From the NCBI GenBank assembly GCA_045599005.1, contig JAZRVF010000022.1, forward strand, positions 115,337 to 179,336: a stretch of DNA of 64,000 nt, written 5' to 3'. The stretch's first letter is position 1. Each line of letters opens with the position of its first letter. Shown one piece after another: positions 52,632 through 61,449 of this stretch. The position numbers and the translations under genes were made by a program. Below the pieces are notes generated by a model, which saw only the letters and a list, made by a program, of their open reading frames with translations, was not told the origin of the DNA and made no database searches. Source of the stretch: Treponema_I sp045599005 (GTDB lineage Bacteria; Spirochaetota; Spirochaetia; Treponematales; Treponemataceae).

Positions 52632-52681
52632 ATTTCTCCTGCCCTTCGAGAGCCTCAGGGACCACCCTTCGAGAGCCTCAG
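52369..52681 (-). mobile_element. Palindrome-flanked GIY-YIG cassette in the trp operon
   Basis: CTTCGAGAGCCTCAG occurs at 52644-52658 and 52667-52681 (direct, 23 bases apart, each followed by GGACCACCCT). It occurs inverted at 52375-52389, inside a larger hairpin AGGTCACT...AGTGACCT (52369-52395). The GIY-YIG ORF lies between. The layout is that of a small mobile palindromic element carrying its own nuclease, placed after the trpB stop and just before the trpA SD, so both trp genes stay intact. No target duplication could be defined by eye. Confidence 0.65.
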
Positions 52682-52698
52682 GGACCACCCTCCACTGC

Positions 52699-53964
52699 TT
52701 ACTTCATGATTTTTGAGCTGTGGATTTCTTTGTTGTCTTCCAGACGCTCAACTTCAGCCTTAAGGAATTCAATCCACTGTGATTTACGGAACTCAGGGCT
52801 TGTGATGAAAAGATCTTTGTCTCCACGGCCGCTCATGTTGATAATGACTGCTTTCTCGGGAGGAAGTTCTTTTGCGATTTTCATTGCTGCAGCACCGGCA
52901 TGGGCACTTTCCATCGCAAAAAGCACGCCCTCGTTCTTTGCAAAGAAACCGACTGCCTCAAGTGCCTCTTTGTCCAGAACGGATGTGAATTCCACACGTC
53001 CGCTTTTTCCGAGGGCAGCAAGCTGGGGACCGATTCCCATGTAGTCAAGACCAGCAGAGATTGAACGGGTGGGAAGTGCCTGTCCGTCTTCGTCAAGGAG
53101 AAACCGAGATTTATACCCCTGTACAATTCCTTCACGGCTGGCATTTCCTGTCATGCGGCTTGCGTTCTCTCCGACTCCGGGTCCGATTCCGCCGGCTTCT
53201 GCTCCGATAAGGCGGGGTTCTGCCCTGTCAATGAAGGGCGCGAAAAAACCGATTGAGTTTGAGCCGCCACCAACACAGGCAACCATGGCACCGATATCAA
53301 TATTGCGTTCTCTGCACTGGCGCTCCACTTCATAACCGATGACGCTCTGGAATTCGCGGACGATGTCCGGAAAGGGCGCAGGTCCGAGGGCACTTCCCAG
53401 TACGTAATGTGTTGTGTCAGGATTGGCGGCCCAGTCACGCATTGCTTCATTCACTGCATCTTTGAGAGTCCGGCTTCCGGATGTGACAGCCTGCACTTTT
53501 GCACCATAAAGTTCCATTGTCGCAACGTTGGGCTGCTGGCGCTTAACGTCAATCTCTCCCATGTAGACTGTGCATTCAAGTCCCAGTTTCGCACATGCGG
53601 CCGCTGTTGCAAGTCCGTGCTGTCCGGCACCGGTTTCCGCGATGATGCGCTTTTTGCCCATTTTTTTCGCAAGAAGACATTGTCCGATGGCATTGTTGAT
53701 TTTGTGGGCACCTGTGTTTGCAAGACCTTCCAGCTTGATGTAGATCTGCGCGCCGCCCAGAAGTTTTGTAGCTGTGGGTGCGTAGTAAAGCGGTGTCTCA
53801 CGCCCGATGTAGTCCCGGCGGATTGTATTCAGTTCCTCAAGGAATTCCGGGTCTTTCATATATCTGTGGAATGCAGTTTCAAGTTCATCCAGCGGACGAC
53901 GCAGAACTTCTGCAACGTATTTACCGCCGTAGCTGTCAAAAAATCCGTCTGTGGAATATGCCAT
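52699..53964 (-). CDS. trpB: Tryptophan synthase beta subunit
   Basis: 421 residues. It condenses indole with serine using PLP. The PLP lysine is in TGAHKINNAIGQCL (about residue 83), the substrate loop is ETGAGQHGLATA, and the phosphate-binding GGGSNSIG is at about 230. SD AGGAG precedes the ATG. It is slightly longer than the usual 395 residues, with an extra tail (ERLEDNKEIHSSKIMK). It is separated from trpA by the GIY-YIG cassette. Confidence 0.98.
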   Translation of the reverse strand: MAYSTDGFFDSYGGKYVAEVLRRPLDELETAFHRYMKDPEFLEELNTIRRDYIGRETPLYYAPTATKLLGGAQIYIKLEGLANTGAHKINNAIGQCLLAKKMGKKRIIAETGAGQHGLATAAACAKLGLECTVYMGEIDVKRQQPNVATMELYGAKVQAVTSGSRTLKDAVNEAMRDWAANPDTTHYVLGSALGPAPFPDIVREFQSVIGYEVERQCRERNIDIGAMVACVGGGSNSIGFFAPFIDRAEPRLIGAEAGGIGPGVGENASRMTGNASREGIVQGYKSRFLLDEDGQALPTRSISAGLDYMGIGPQLAALGKSGRVEFTSVLDKEALEAVGFFAKNEGVLFAMESAHAGAAAMKIAKELPPEKAVIINMSGRGDKDLFITSPEFRKSQWIEFLKAEVERLEDNKEIHSSKIMK

Positions 53965-53995
53965 GTATTTCTCCTGTTTGCTTCGCGATTCTGCG

Positions 53996-55570
53996 TCAGC
54001 GGGTGCAGCTGACTTTTCTTATTTCGGAAAACAGCGCCTTTATTTTGCTGTGATCCTTTTTGCCGGGTGAAAGCTCAAGTCCGCTTGAAACGTCAATCAG
54101 TTCAGGCCTGAAGCGCCGGACAATTTCCGCCGCGTTTTCCGGATTGATTCCTCCGGCAAGCCAGAGCCGTGTTTTTGCGGCAATTTTCTCTACAAGAAGA
54201 GGATCGACACAGACTCCGGTTCCGCCGTCAATTCCCTCAACATAAGAATCGGCAAGGATTCTGACGCTTCCCTCTGCCAGTTTTGAATCCAGTTCTGCAA
54301 TCTGCTCTTCTTTACCCAGCCGCATCGCTTCGTAACCGAGCGCAATGTCGCCCCGGCAACCATGTAACTGTATTGCATCAAGCACACCTTTGTCAAAAAG
54401 GTCGTAGGCTTTCTGCGCTTCCGGGCTTTGAGGCATTGTAATAACACCGACAAAAAGCGGAAAATCAGCTGAACCGTTTTCTGCACAGGCTTCAAGAACA
54501 GATTCCCTTATTGCGGGAATTTTTTCAATGTCTGCATGGCGTGCAAATTTTTCTTCCATAATGAAGCCAAGAATGTCCGCACCGTTTTCTGCCGCACAGA
54601 GCGCATCTTCTGTATTTGTGATTCCGCAGATCTTGACCATCGGACGATATGCGGATCTGTCTATTCTGTTCAGCTTTGCGGCAATTTTTTCCCAGAAGTT
54701 TCTGATGCTGTTCTGACTTCTGTCCGCTTTCTCCGCATTCTCAACAAATGCTTTCACATATCTGTCAGCGTTCTGCGGATCTTTTGCAACTGCCTCACCG
54801 ATCAGTATGCCGTTGAAGCCAAGGTTTGCAGTGAGTGCCGCAGCCTGGGGATTGAGAATGCCGCTTTCTGAGATTACGCGGATTCTGTCAGGGCGCAATT
54901 CTTCGGGAACACTCTGGAATTTTTCCTCAATCATCTGCTTGATCCGAAGGGGAATCAGCATGTCAATTGTGAATGTCTTAAGATCACGGGCATTGATTCC
55001 AAGGACCACTTTATCTGTGGAATTCATTTTTACCGCAAGACTCAGAACTGCAAAAGCTTTCTCAACAGCCTCCTCATCCCGGAGTTCCAGCAGGACTGAA
55101 AGCCCCAGTTCAAAAGCTGTCTGTGCCATCTGGAGGAGTTTATCACTGTCCAGGATGCGTGCGATAAGAAGCACTGCATCAGCCCCGCATCTGTATGCAA
55201 TCTGGATTTCTTCAGGTTCAAGAAGAAAGTCCTTCCTGAGTACAGCAACTCTGTCTCCGTTTTTATGGACGGTCTCTGCAACAGAAATAAGATCCTCTAG
55301 AGTCCCCTTGAAATAGTTTTCCTCTGTCAGAACAGAAATGGCGCCTGTTCCTGCTTTAACATAATCTTCTGCAGTTGCCGCAGGATCCAGGTCTGGAGCA
55401 ATACTGCCCTTGCTCGGGCTTGCACGCTTCACTTCCAGGATTGTTCCGGCTTCTGCAAGAAAAGGCACCACAGGCCGGTTCCGTTTCTCCGGAATCTGAT
55501 GCCCGTAGCTGAAGCCAAGTCTCTCAATGTCTGCAAGTCGTCTGTCGCAGATTTCTTTAAGAATATTCAT
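53996..55570 (-). CDS. trpCF: Bifunctional indole-3-glycerol-phosphate synthase / phosphoribosylanthranilate isomerase
   Basis: 524 residues, two fused TIM barrels. TrpC part (1-265): Lys in VLEVKRASPSKG, the FRKDF-like VLRKDFLL, LLIARIL and the active-site Glu in ISESGI. TrpF part (about 290-520): VKICGITNTEDAL with catalytic Cys, LHGCRGD, and the Asp in ILADSY followed by GGTGVCVD. The fusion order C-F is as in enterobacteria. The start is two bases after the trpGD stop, so translation is coupled. Confidence 0.96.
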   Translation of the reverse strand: MNILKEICDRRLADIERLGFSYGHQIPEKRNRPVVPFLAEAGTILEVKRASPSKGSIAPDLDPAATAEDYVKAGTGAISVLTEENYFKGTLEDLISVAETVHKNGDRVAVLRKDFLLEPEEIQIAYRCGADAVLLIARILDSDKLLQMAQTAFELGLSVLLELRDEEAVEKAFAVLSLAVKMNSTDKVVLGINARDLKTFTIDMLIPLRIKQMIEEKFQSVPEELRPDRIRVISESGILNPQAAALTANLGFNGILIGEAVAKDPQNADRYVKAFVENAEKADRSQNSIRNFWEKIAAKLNRIDRSAYRPMVKICGITNTEDALCAAENGADILGFIMEEKFARHADIEKIPAIRESVLEACAENGSADFPLFVGVITMPQSPEAQKAYDLFDKGVLDAIQLHGCRGDIALGYEAMRLGKEEQIAELDSKLAEGSVRILADSYVEGIDGGTGVCVDPLLVEKIAAKTRLWLAGGINPENAAEIVRRFRPELIDVSSGLELSPGKKDHSKIKALFSEIRKVSCTR

Positions 55571-55572
55571 TG

Positions 55573-57171
55573 TTATTCCGCTTTTGACACAGCAATAATC
55601 TCATTCAGTTTTGCAAGAGCTTTTCCTGAATCAATGGATTCAATCGCCATGTCGTAACCGTCTTTGATTGTTTTTGCCTTGCCGCTCAGGTAAAGAACAG
55701 CACCTGCATTAAGACCTACTGCGGCTTTGATTGTCCTGCGTCCGCCACCATTGAGAACTTCCATGGCAAGGGCTGCATTGTCTGCGCCAGTTCCGCCGTA
55801 AAGTTCGCTTTCATCAACATCGGTAATTCCGAATTTTACAGGATCAATTGTATATCTGTATTCTTTTCCGTCCTCATTGATCTGGAAACAGTGAGTGACA
55901 GCGCAGGGGCTGATCTCATCGTAACCGTCTTCGCTGGTGACCACAAGAACGCGTTTTGCACCAAGTTTCTTTGCGGAATGGGCATATGTTTCAAGCAGAT
56001 CTTTGGAATAAACACCAAGAACTTCGTATTCTGCACCTGCCGGATTAAGAAGCGGTCCCATGATGTTCATGATTGTCTTGATTCCCAGGATTTTACGGAC
56101 AGGAGCCGCAAAACGCATCGCACTGTGATAGACTGTGGCCATAAGGAATCCGAATCCGGTTTTCTGGATAAGTGCGCAGGTTTTTGCCGGGTCTGCCATG
56201 ATGCTCAGTCCCAGGTTCTCGTAGAAATCAGCTGCACCTGATTTTGATGAGACGGCCCTGTTTCCGTGTTTTGTCACAGTCTGACCGCAGGCCGCGCAGA
56301 TGATTGCAGAAAGGGAACTGATGTTGAAGGAACCTTTCCCGTCACCGCCGGTACCTACGATTTCAGCATGATTGTGGAATTCAACGGGAAGCGGTTTTTT
56401 GACTTTGAGAAGTCCCTGTGCAAAACCTACGATTTCGCTTACCGCAGGACCTTTTACTGCAAGGGCTGCAAGAACTGCTGCTGTAACCCGCTCATCCAAT
56501 GTACCGTCTGCAAGGTTTTCCATGAAAAGACATGCCTGCTCCTCTGGAAGATCCTGTTTTGCAACGATAGAATTGAGAATCTGTGCAACAGGAAGATTTT
56601 CCCTGCGGTAATTCAGGAACGCCTTGAAAATGTCATCGCCCTGCTGGCTTGCAATTGATTCAGGATGGAACTGGACGCCTTCAATCATCAGTGTCTTGTG
56701 GCGCACACCCATGATGTCCCCGTCTTTTGCGCGGGCTGTGACTTCAAAATCCCCGGAAAGTGTGGATTCATCGATTACCAGTGAATGATAGCGTGTGAAG
56801 GAAGCTTTTTTCCCGATGATGCGGAAAAGCCCAAGTCCATCAAGGTCTATTTCCTCAACAACACCGTGACAGATCCTCTTTGCCTGGACAATTTTTGCTC
56901 CGAAGGCTTCACCGATCGCCTGATGGCCAAGGCAGACACCTAGAATCGGGATTTTTCCTGCAAAATACTTGATTGCTTCAATGCTGACTCCGGCTTCAGA
57001 GGGAGTTCCGGGACCGGGACTGATTACCAGACGTGAAGGATTCATCTCTTCAATTTCCTGGACTGTAATCTCTTTTGAGCGGACAACCTTAACTTCCTCT
57101 CCGCTGAGGCGCTGCAATGCCTGAACCACGTTGTATGTGAATGAATCGTAATTGTCGATGACTAAAATCAT
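55573..57171 (-). CDS. trpGD: Fused anthranilate synthase glutaminase / anthranilate phosphoribosyltransferase
   Basis: 532 residues from the ATG at 57171, which has GGAGG; the upstream extension in frame overlaps the trpE end and is rejected. TrpG domain (1-190): SFTYNVVQ, SPGPGTPSEAG, catalytic Cys in LGVCLGHQAIGE, and His/Glu in GVQFHPESIA. TrpD domain (about 205-530): GTGGDGKGSFNIS, KHGNRAVSSKSGAADF, and AAPVRKILGIKTIMNIMGPLLNPA. It supplies ammonia to TrpE and then transfers the phosphoribosyl group to anthranilate. Confidence 0.96.
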   Translation of the reverse strand: MILVIDNYDSFTYNVVQALQRLSGEEVKVVRSKEITVQEIEEMNPSRLVISPGPGTPSEAGVSIEAIKYFAGKIPILGVCLGHQAIGEAFGAKIVQAKRICHGVVEEIDLDGLGLFRIIGKKASFTRYHSLVIDESTLSGDFEVTARAKDGDIMGVRHKTLMIEGVQFHPESIASQQGDDIFKAFLNYRRENLPVAQILNSIVAKQDLPEEQACLFMENLADGTLDERVTAAVLAALAVKGPAVSEIVGFAQGLLKVKKPLPVEFHNHAEIVGTGGDGKGSFNISSLSAIICAACGQTVTKHGNRAVSSKSGAADFYENLGLSIMADPAKTCALIQKTGFGFLMATVYHSAMRFAAPVRKILGIKTIMNIMGPLLNPAGAEYEVLGVYSKDLLETYAHSAKKLGAKRVLVVTSEDGYDEISPCAVTHCFQINEDGKEYRYTIDPVKFGITDVDESELYGGTGADNAALAMEVLNGGGRRTIKAAVGLNAGAVLYLSGKAKTIKDGYDMAIESIDSGKALAKLNEIIAVSKAE

Positions 57172-57187
57172 ATTTTCCTCCGATATT

Positions 57188-58657
57188 TTATTTTTTTGTG
57201 CCTTCAAGAACGGCTCTTAATGCACCCAGTTTTTCGTTTGTCTCTTCCCATTCACGGTCAGGATTGCTGTCGTAAACGATTCCGCCTCCGGCCTGGAGTG
57301 TCCATGTTGATTCCTGTCTGAGAGCACAGCGGATGCCGATGCAGAAATCCAGGTCTCCTGAAGTCTGAAGATATCCGATTGCGCCTGCATAGAATCTGCG
57401 CCGAACTTTTTCCAGCCGGCTGAGGATTTCGATTGCACTGATTTTAGGTGAACCACTTACTGTTCCGGCGGGGAAGGCTGAGCGGAGAACCTGGATCTGC
57501 TTGAAATCACTGCGGACTTTTCCCTGTACGTCACTTACAAGATGCATGACGTGGCTGAAGTATTCACAGTCCATGAAACGTGTCACTTCAACGCTACCCG
57601 GTTCACACACGCGGCCCAGGTCATTGCGGGCAAGGTCAACAAGCATGAGATGTTCGCTGCGCTCTTTGGGATCGCCCAGAAGATTTGCCTTGAGTGCCTC
57701 ATCTTCTGCGGAATCTTTTCCACGGCGGCGGGTCCCGGCAATAGGACGGATTGAGGCGATTCCTTCGCGGACACGGACGAGGCTCTCAGGAGAAGAGCCT
57801 ACCAGCTGGCGGTCACCGAAATCGATGTACAGCAGGTATGGGGAGGGATTGACTGAGCGGAGACGACGGTAAACTTCCATTGCGCTTGTCTCGCTTTCCA
57901 GCTGGAGTCTGCGGCTGGGAACTGCCTGGAAAATGTTTCCCGCGACAATTTCCTTTTTGAGTGCAACAACTTTTTCCTTGTATTCACGCTCAGAAACTTC
58001 CAGGTCTGTGATTGTGCGGCAGGGCACAGGATCTTCCGGCGGTGCCAGGTAACTGAAGTCCAGGTCACTCAGGCGTTTTTTAAGATTGTCCACGGCTTTC
58101 TTTAGGTCAATCTGATGCTCTGTGTAGTTGAGGGCAAAGATGTGCAGTGTCTCGGTAAAATGGTCAAAAACGATGTAAATGTGGCCGGCGATGAATTCGC
58201 TTTCAGGAATTTTCAGTTCGTCAACCTGGGGTGCAAGAGTGATGGTATCGCAACGTGCGCAGAATTCGTAGCTCAGGTAACCGATTCCGCTGGCAGGCAC
58301 CGGAATGTTCTTCACGGGCATTTCGTTCTCGCCTGCGACATACAGAAGTGCATCAAGAATGTCCGGTGAGTGGGGAACCTTGCTTCCGGGCGCGATAGGC
58401 TCGATTTTTCCGCCTGCGCTTTCTGCAGTCTGTGCAGTAAAAGGTACGCGGCGTCCGTCAATCATGAAAGCAATCCCCTCATCGTCCTGGAGGATACGGA
58501 ATGCTTCTTCCATCATGAGGATTGAGAAGCGTTCTTTGCCCATGTTGAAGCGTGCGCTTTCAAGTATGGCTTTTGCTCCGATCTTGCGGGCTAGGCTGTA
58601 AGGTGTATAACGGTCACTGGGAAGTGAAAGATAAATGCTGTCTGTTCTTTTGATCAT
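57188..58657 (-). CDS. trpE: Anthranilate synthase component I
   Basis: 489 residues. It converts chorismate plus ammonia from TrpG to anthranilate. It shows the chorismate-binding signatures IFQAVPSRRLQLES, SPYLLYIDFGDRQLVGSSPESLVRV, RPIAGTRRRGK, DLARNDLGRV, and the C-terminal AFPAGTVSGSPKISA and QAGGGIVYDS. The N-terminal Leu/Ser region (YLSLPSDRYTPY) is a candidate Trp feedback site by analogy. It is the first gene of the operon, 16 bases before trpGD, and its promoter is bracketed by an inverted repeat. Confidence 0.97.
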   Translation of the reverse strand: MIKRTDSIYLSLPSDRYTPYSLARKIGAKAILESARFNMGKERFSILMMEEAFRILQDDEGIAFMIDGRRVPFTAQTAESAGGKIEPIAPGSKVPHSPDILDALLYVAGENEMPVKNIPVPASGIGYLSYEFCARCDTITLAPQVDELKIPESEFIAGHIYIVFDHFTETLHIFALNYTEHQIDLKKAVDNLKKRLSDLDFSYLAPPEDPVPCRTITDLEVSEREYKEKVVALKKEIVAGNIFQAVPSRRLQLESETSAMEVYRRLRSVNPSPYLLYIDFGDRQLVGSSPESLVRVREGIASIRPIAGTRRRGKDSAEDEALKANLLGDPKERSEHLMLVDLARNDLGRVCEPGSVEVTRFMDCEYFSHVMHLVSDVQGKVRSDFKQIQVLRSAFPAGTVSGSPKISAIEILSRLEKVRRRFYAGAIGYLQTSGDLDFCIGIRCALRQESTWTLQAGGGIVYDSNPDREWEETNEKLGALRAVLEGTKK

Positions 58658-58674
58658 GTGTAAGCTCCAAAAAT

Positions 58675-58736
58675 GTTACTATTAGCAGAAACGCAAGAAT
58701 AATATAAAACTCCAACCCGTTTCTGTCAATAGTAAC
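58675..58736 (-). promoter_or_regulatory. trp operon promoter flanked by 19-base inverted repeats
   Basis: On the minus strand TTGACA (58729-58724) and TATATT (58706-58701) have a 17-base spacer, a near-consensus sigma-70 promoter 44 bases before trpE. The inverted repeat GTTACTATTGACAGAAACG (58736-58718) and its near-perfect complement, read on the plus strand as GTTACTATTAGCAGAAACG (58675-58693), bracket it and overlap the -35 and start regions. This is a likely repressor operator, perhaps for a tryptophan repressor. No attenuator leader peptide is seen in the short leader. Confidence 0.7.
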
Positions 58737-58915
58737 AATATCGAAAACTCCCATGTCTGAGAGAATTTGCGCAGCAAATTCTCGTGACTGATTGCGCAAG
58801 CAATCAGTACTGTCAATAGTAACAGTATTTAAAACTTATACAACCGAGAGAATTTGCGCAGCAAATTCTCGTGACTGATTGCGCAAGCAATCAGTACTGT
58901 CAATAGTAACAATAT
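58723..58915. repeat. 87-base tandem array copying the trp operator arm with two hairpins
   Basis: CTGTCAATAGTAAC occurs at 58723, 58810 and 58897, exactly 87 bases apart. Between copies are GAGAATTTGCGCAGCAAATTCTC and GATTGCGCAAGCAATC hairpins (58759-58809 and 58846-58896), identical in both units. A spacer of about 17 bases differs between units. The array therefore duplicates the promoter-proximal operator arm and -35 box upstream together with hairpins. Confidence 0.8.
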
Positions 58916-58986
58916 GTCAGGTTCAATTTTGAGTTTTGTGAAAATATTGGAAAAACTATGAAAAATAACGGAACGTAGCCGGAGTT

Positions 58987-59033
58987 CTGACAATAAATCG
59001 CTTGCAACTTGTTGCACTGCGATTTATTGTCAG
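58987..59033. repeat. Perfect 15-bp inverted repeat
   Basis: CTGACAATAAATCGC and GCGATTTATTGTCAG enclose a 17-base loop that itself contains TTGCAACTTGTTGCA. It is preceded by the dispersed motif GAACGTAGCCGGAGTTCTG. It lies in the 631-base gene-free gap 58658-59288, which holds the trp promoter, the 87-base array, this hairpin and the second structured repeat. Confidence 0.6.
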
Positions 59034-59143
59034 GATTTCGGCGATAGTGCAGTTATTTTTACATGTGGAAAAACTGTATTGAAGGATTTTGCGCAAGCAA
59101 ATAAATATTCTTTTGCGGATAGCGAATATGCCTTTGTACAATA

Positions 59144-59261
59144 ACGGGAAGGAAGTGACTGTCAAAAACACTCGCAGGATGGTGCATAGTTTCCTTGCCG
59201 CCTGCGTGTGTAGCGACGCCAGCTAGCGGTTTTGACAGTCACGTACTGACTGGTAGTTTTT
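59144..59261 (+). repeat. Structured intergenic repeat, copy 2
   Basis: The counterpart of 16842-16968. The outer stem is GTGACTGTCAAAA/TTTTGACAGTCAC and the inner stem CGCAGG/CCTGCG, with conserved AGTTTCCTT, GTGTAG and CTAGCGGTTTTG. TTTGTACA flanks it on both sides (59133-59140 and 59259-59266), resembling an 8-base target duplication. Copy 1 shows no such flank. Confidence 0.6.
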
Positions 59262-59288
59262 GTACATCTGTGAGAATTTGCGCCGCAA

Positions 59289-61238
59289 TCAGTACCGGAT
59301 CCATTCCTCTGCATCCTGAGACAGGACCGCATAAGTGTTGTCACAGAGATTCCTCAGTCTGAATGACACAGGAAGAAGATCTTCGATAGCAACGTTTCTG
59401 TCGATTCCGGTCTTGATCCACTGATAGATTCCGTCAATGTCTAAGACCGCATAAAGTTTTTCAGAAACTGTAACTGCCGTGACCATGGTGTTGCTGTTTC
59501 TCCACTTCCTGCTTACATCAGAATCCACCCAAAAACCGAAAGCACCGCTGTTGTTTGAGTCTGCAGGGCGATATTTCTTTATGTCATCAATAATTTCCTG
59601 ACTGGAAAGATTTGAACTGATGAGAAAGAATGCCTGACGTCCGTAATCAACATCAGAAACATAGTATGGAGTCACACTGGAAAGATCAGCTGCTGAAACA
59701 GAATCTTTACCTGCTGCAAAAAAATCCACGGGAAGAACCGGTTCCTCAACTTCTGCGGAATAAAAGATCTGTGAGACTTTCACAAGTGTGAAGGATCTGT
59801 TCGGATCAGAATTGAGCCCCATGTTTGAAAGAATGATTCTGTTCCTGTCGAATCCCAGCCCGAGAGCAATGTTCAGATCAGAGTTTCCATAAATCGTTTT
59901 AAATTCATATTCAGTTCTTGGAACGATTGAGTAACCTGCGGATCTTGCCGCTTTCTGGACTGAAGTGAGTGCGGAATAAGAAGAAGCTGTGTCCTGAACT
60001 GTTCCTGAAGTCAGTTCCCTTCCATTGGATGAGAAACTGAAATCAACAGGATTCCGTTTTCCTGTTGTGAAAAGTGTGAATCTCTGGTTTGCGACTGACT
60101 GGCCGTCAATAATTGCACCGGGAAAGATTGAGCCTGTTGCCCCGCTTGTATAGGCATTCAGTCTGGAAGTTTTTGCAGAAACCCTGAGCCTGCTGTAGCC
60201 GTTGTCCATTTCTGTCAGTGTGCAGTCAAAAGAATCAGTTGGTTTTCTTTCCGTGGTGAGATAAACATCTGAATAGTTTGAATTCTTGAAAAGCGAATTC
60301 AGTTTGTTGTAGAAAGCATAGAGCACGGCTTCGTTTTCTGCGTCTTTATAGTTTCCGATTTCGGTAAAAAGTTTGCCGGCTTTTTCGTAAGAGTTTCTCG
60401 TATGGTCTGCCTTGTAAAGAAGTGCAAGCATGTATTTTGTGTCTGCAATCTGAATCCTGCTGTCCGCGTAGCCTTCCGCATTGTCAAAGTAAGAAATCAC
60501 TTCTGAGAGGTCATCTTTTGTCCGTGCATCATTTTTCAGGATCATTGCAACTTCATAAGAAACACTCTGAATTTTTGTTTTGTCAGTGATTGAGTAGGAG
60601 TCATATTTACGGGCGTCGGAATAAAATGAAAGAATTTCCTTTTTCTGTGCCAATGTGTTTCCCGGATATTCAGCGTCTGCCAAAGAAACGTAGAAAGCTG
60701 CCATTTCTTTTTTTGCAATTTCATGCATCATTGAAAAATCATCAGTGTATTTTCTGACATTGACAAGAATTCCCTTTTTTGCATTTCCGACGGAAGCAGG
60801 CATGGGATAGACAGCGCGCTGAATTCTGCTGAGATCCGCAAGATTCTCAATAGCTCTTTCACATTCAGAAATGGTGCGGTAAATCAAAGAATGATTTTTA
60901 AGAGGTTTCCCATCAACTTCCGCTGCGCAGAGTCTGATTGCCTGATCAATGTTCCGGCTGTATGAAGAAAAATTCCTCGTGATTATTTCGGAGACCTGTT
61001 TTACAGGAAGTCTTTCTTCCACTGCTGACGGATAGACAGATGCAAAAAGCTCCGCAGATTCTGCATCCGTGCTTTTGCTGCAGAGACGTTCCGCAAGAAG
61101 TTCAATTGCCGCGACTTTGTCTCCGCTTGAAATCAGGTTTTTTGCACGGGATGTTACGCAGCCTGTGACAAGAAGTATCGAAAGTGCAATAACTGCCGTA
61201 AATGTTGTGCAAAAAAAGCTGAGTCTGTTCTTTTTCAT
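59289..61238 (-). CDS. Large lipoprotein of unknown function, TPR-like N-terminal half
   Basis: 649 residues. A signal peptide (FCTTFTAVIALSILLVTGC) with a lipobox LVTGC gives a lipid-anchored N-terminus. Residues 30-330 are helical with TPR-like spacing (KVAAIELLAERL, AESAELFASVYP, YEKAGKLFTEIGNYKDAENEA). Residues 330-649 appear beta-rich with no recognised motif (FDCTLTEMDNGYSRLRVSAKTS, FGFWVDSDVSRKWRNS). The stop TGA falls within GTACTGATTGC, a piece of the hairpin repeat that recurs upstream of trpE, so the 3' end may have been reshaped by repeat insertion. Confidence 0.75.
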   Translation of the reverse strand: MKKNRLSFFCTTFTAVIALSILLVTGCVTSRAKNLISSGDKVAAIELLAERLCSKSTDAESAELFASVYPSAVEERLPVKQVSEIITRNFSSYSRNIDQAIRLCAAEVDGKPLKNHSLIYRTISECERAIENLADLSRIQRAVYPMPASVGNAKKGILVNVRKYTDDFSMMHEIAKKEMAAFYVSLADAEYPGNTLAQKKEILSFYSDARKYDSYSITDKTKIQSVSYEVAMILKNDARTKDDLSEVISYFDNAEGYADSRIQIADTKYMLALLYKADHTRNSYEKAGKLFTEIGNYKDAENEAVLYAFYNKLNSLFKNSNYSDVYLTTERKPTDSFDCTLTEMDNGYSRLRVSAKTSRLNAYTSGATGSIFPGAIIDGQSVANQRFTLFTTGKRNPVDFSFSSNGRELTSGTVQDTASSYSALTSVQKAARSAGYSIVPRTEYEFKTIYGNSDLNIALGLGFDRNRIILSNMGLNSDPNRSFTLVKVSQIFYSAEVEEPVLPVDFFAAGKDSVSAADLSSVTPYYVSDVDYGRQAFFLISSNLSSQEIIDDIKKYRPADSNNSGAFGFWVDSDVSRKWRNSNTMVTAVTVSEKLYAVLDIDGIYQWIKTGIDRNVAIEDLLPVSFRLRNLCDNTYAVLSQDAEEWIRY

Positions 61239-61449
61239 TTTTCTACCTGCATGAATTAAATCTGGATTCGGGAAATCATGTTACTGAATAAAACCACCCT
61301 TTGTGAATGATAACGCAATTTTCTCTGATTTTGAATAGGGCTGAGAATTTATGGGTGAAGGTGAATAGAACGATTTACTTAAAAAAGTGAAAATGAAATG
61401 CTATAATAATGATATGAAAAAACCATAGAATCAGGAGAATTATACACAA

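Noticed and set aside
57172..57207. 12-codon extension of TrpGD overlapping trpE
   Set aside because: The ATG at 57171 has GGAGG and begins the conserved MILVIDNYDSFTYN.
58723..58915. CRISPR-like array
   Set aside because: The 87-base repeats contain hairpins and an operator arm, only two complete units exist, and no cas gene is present.
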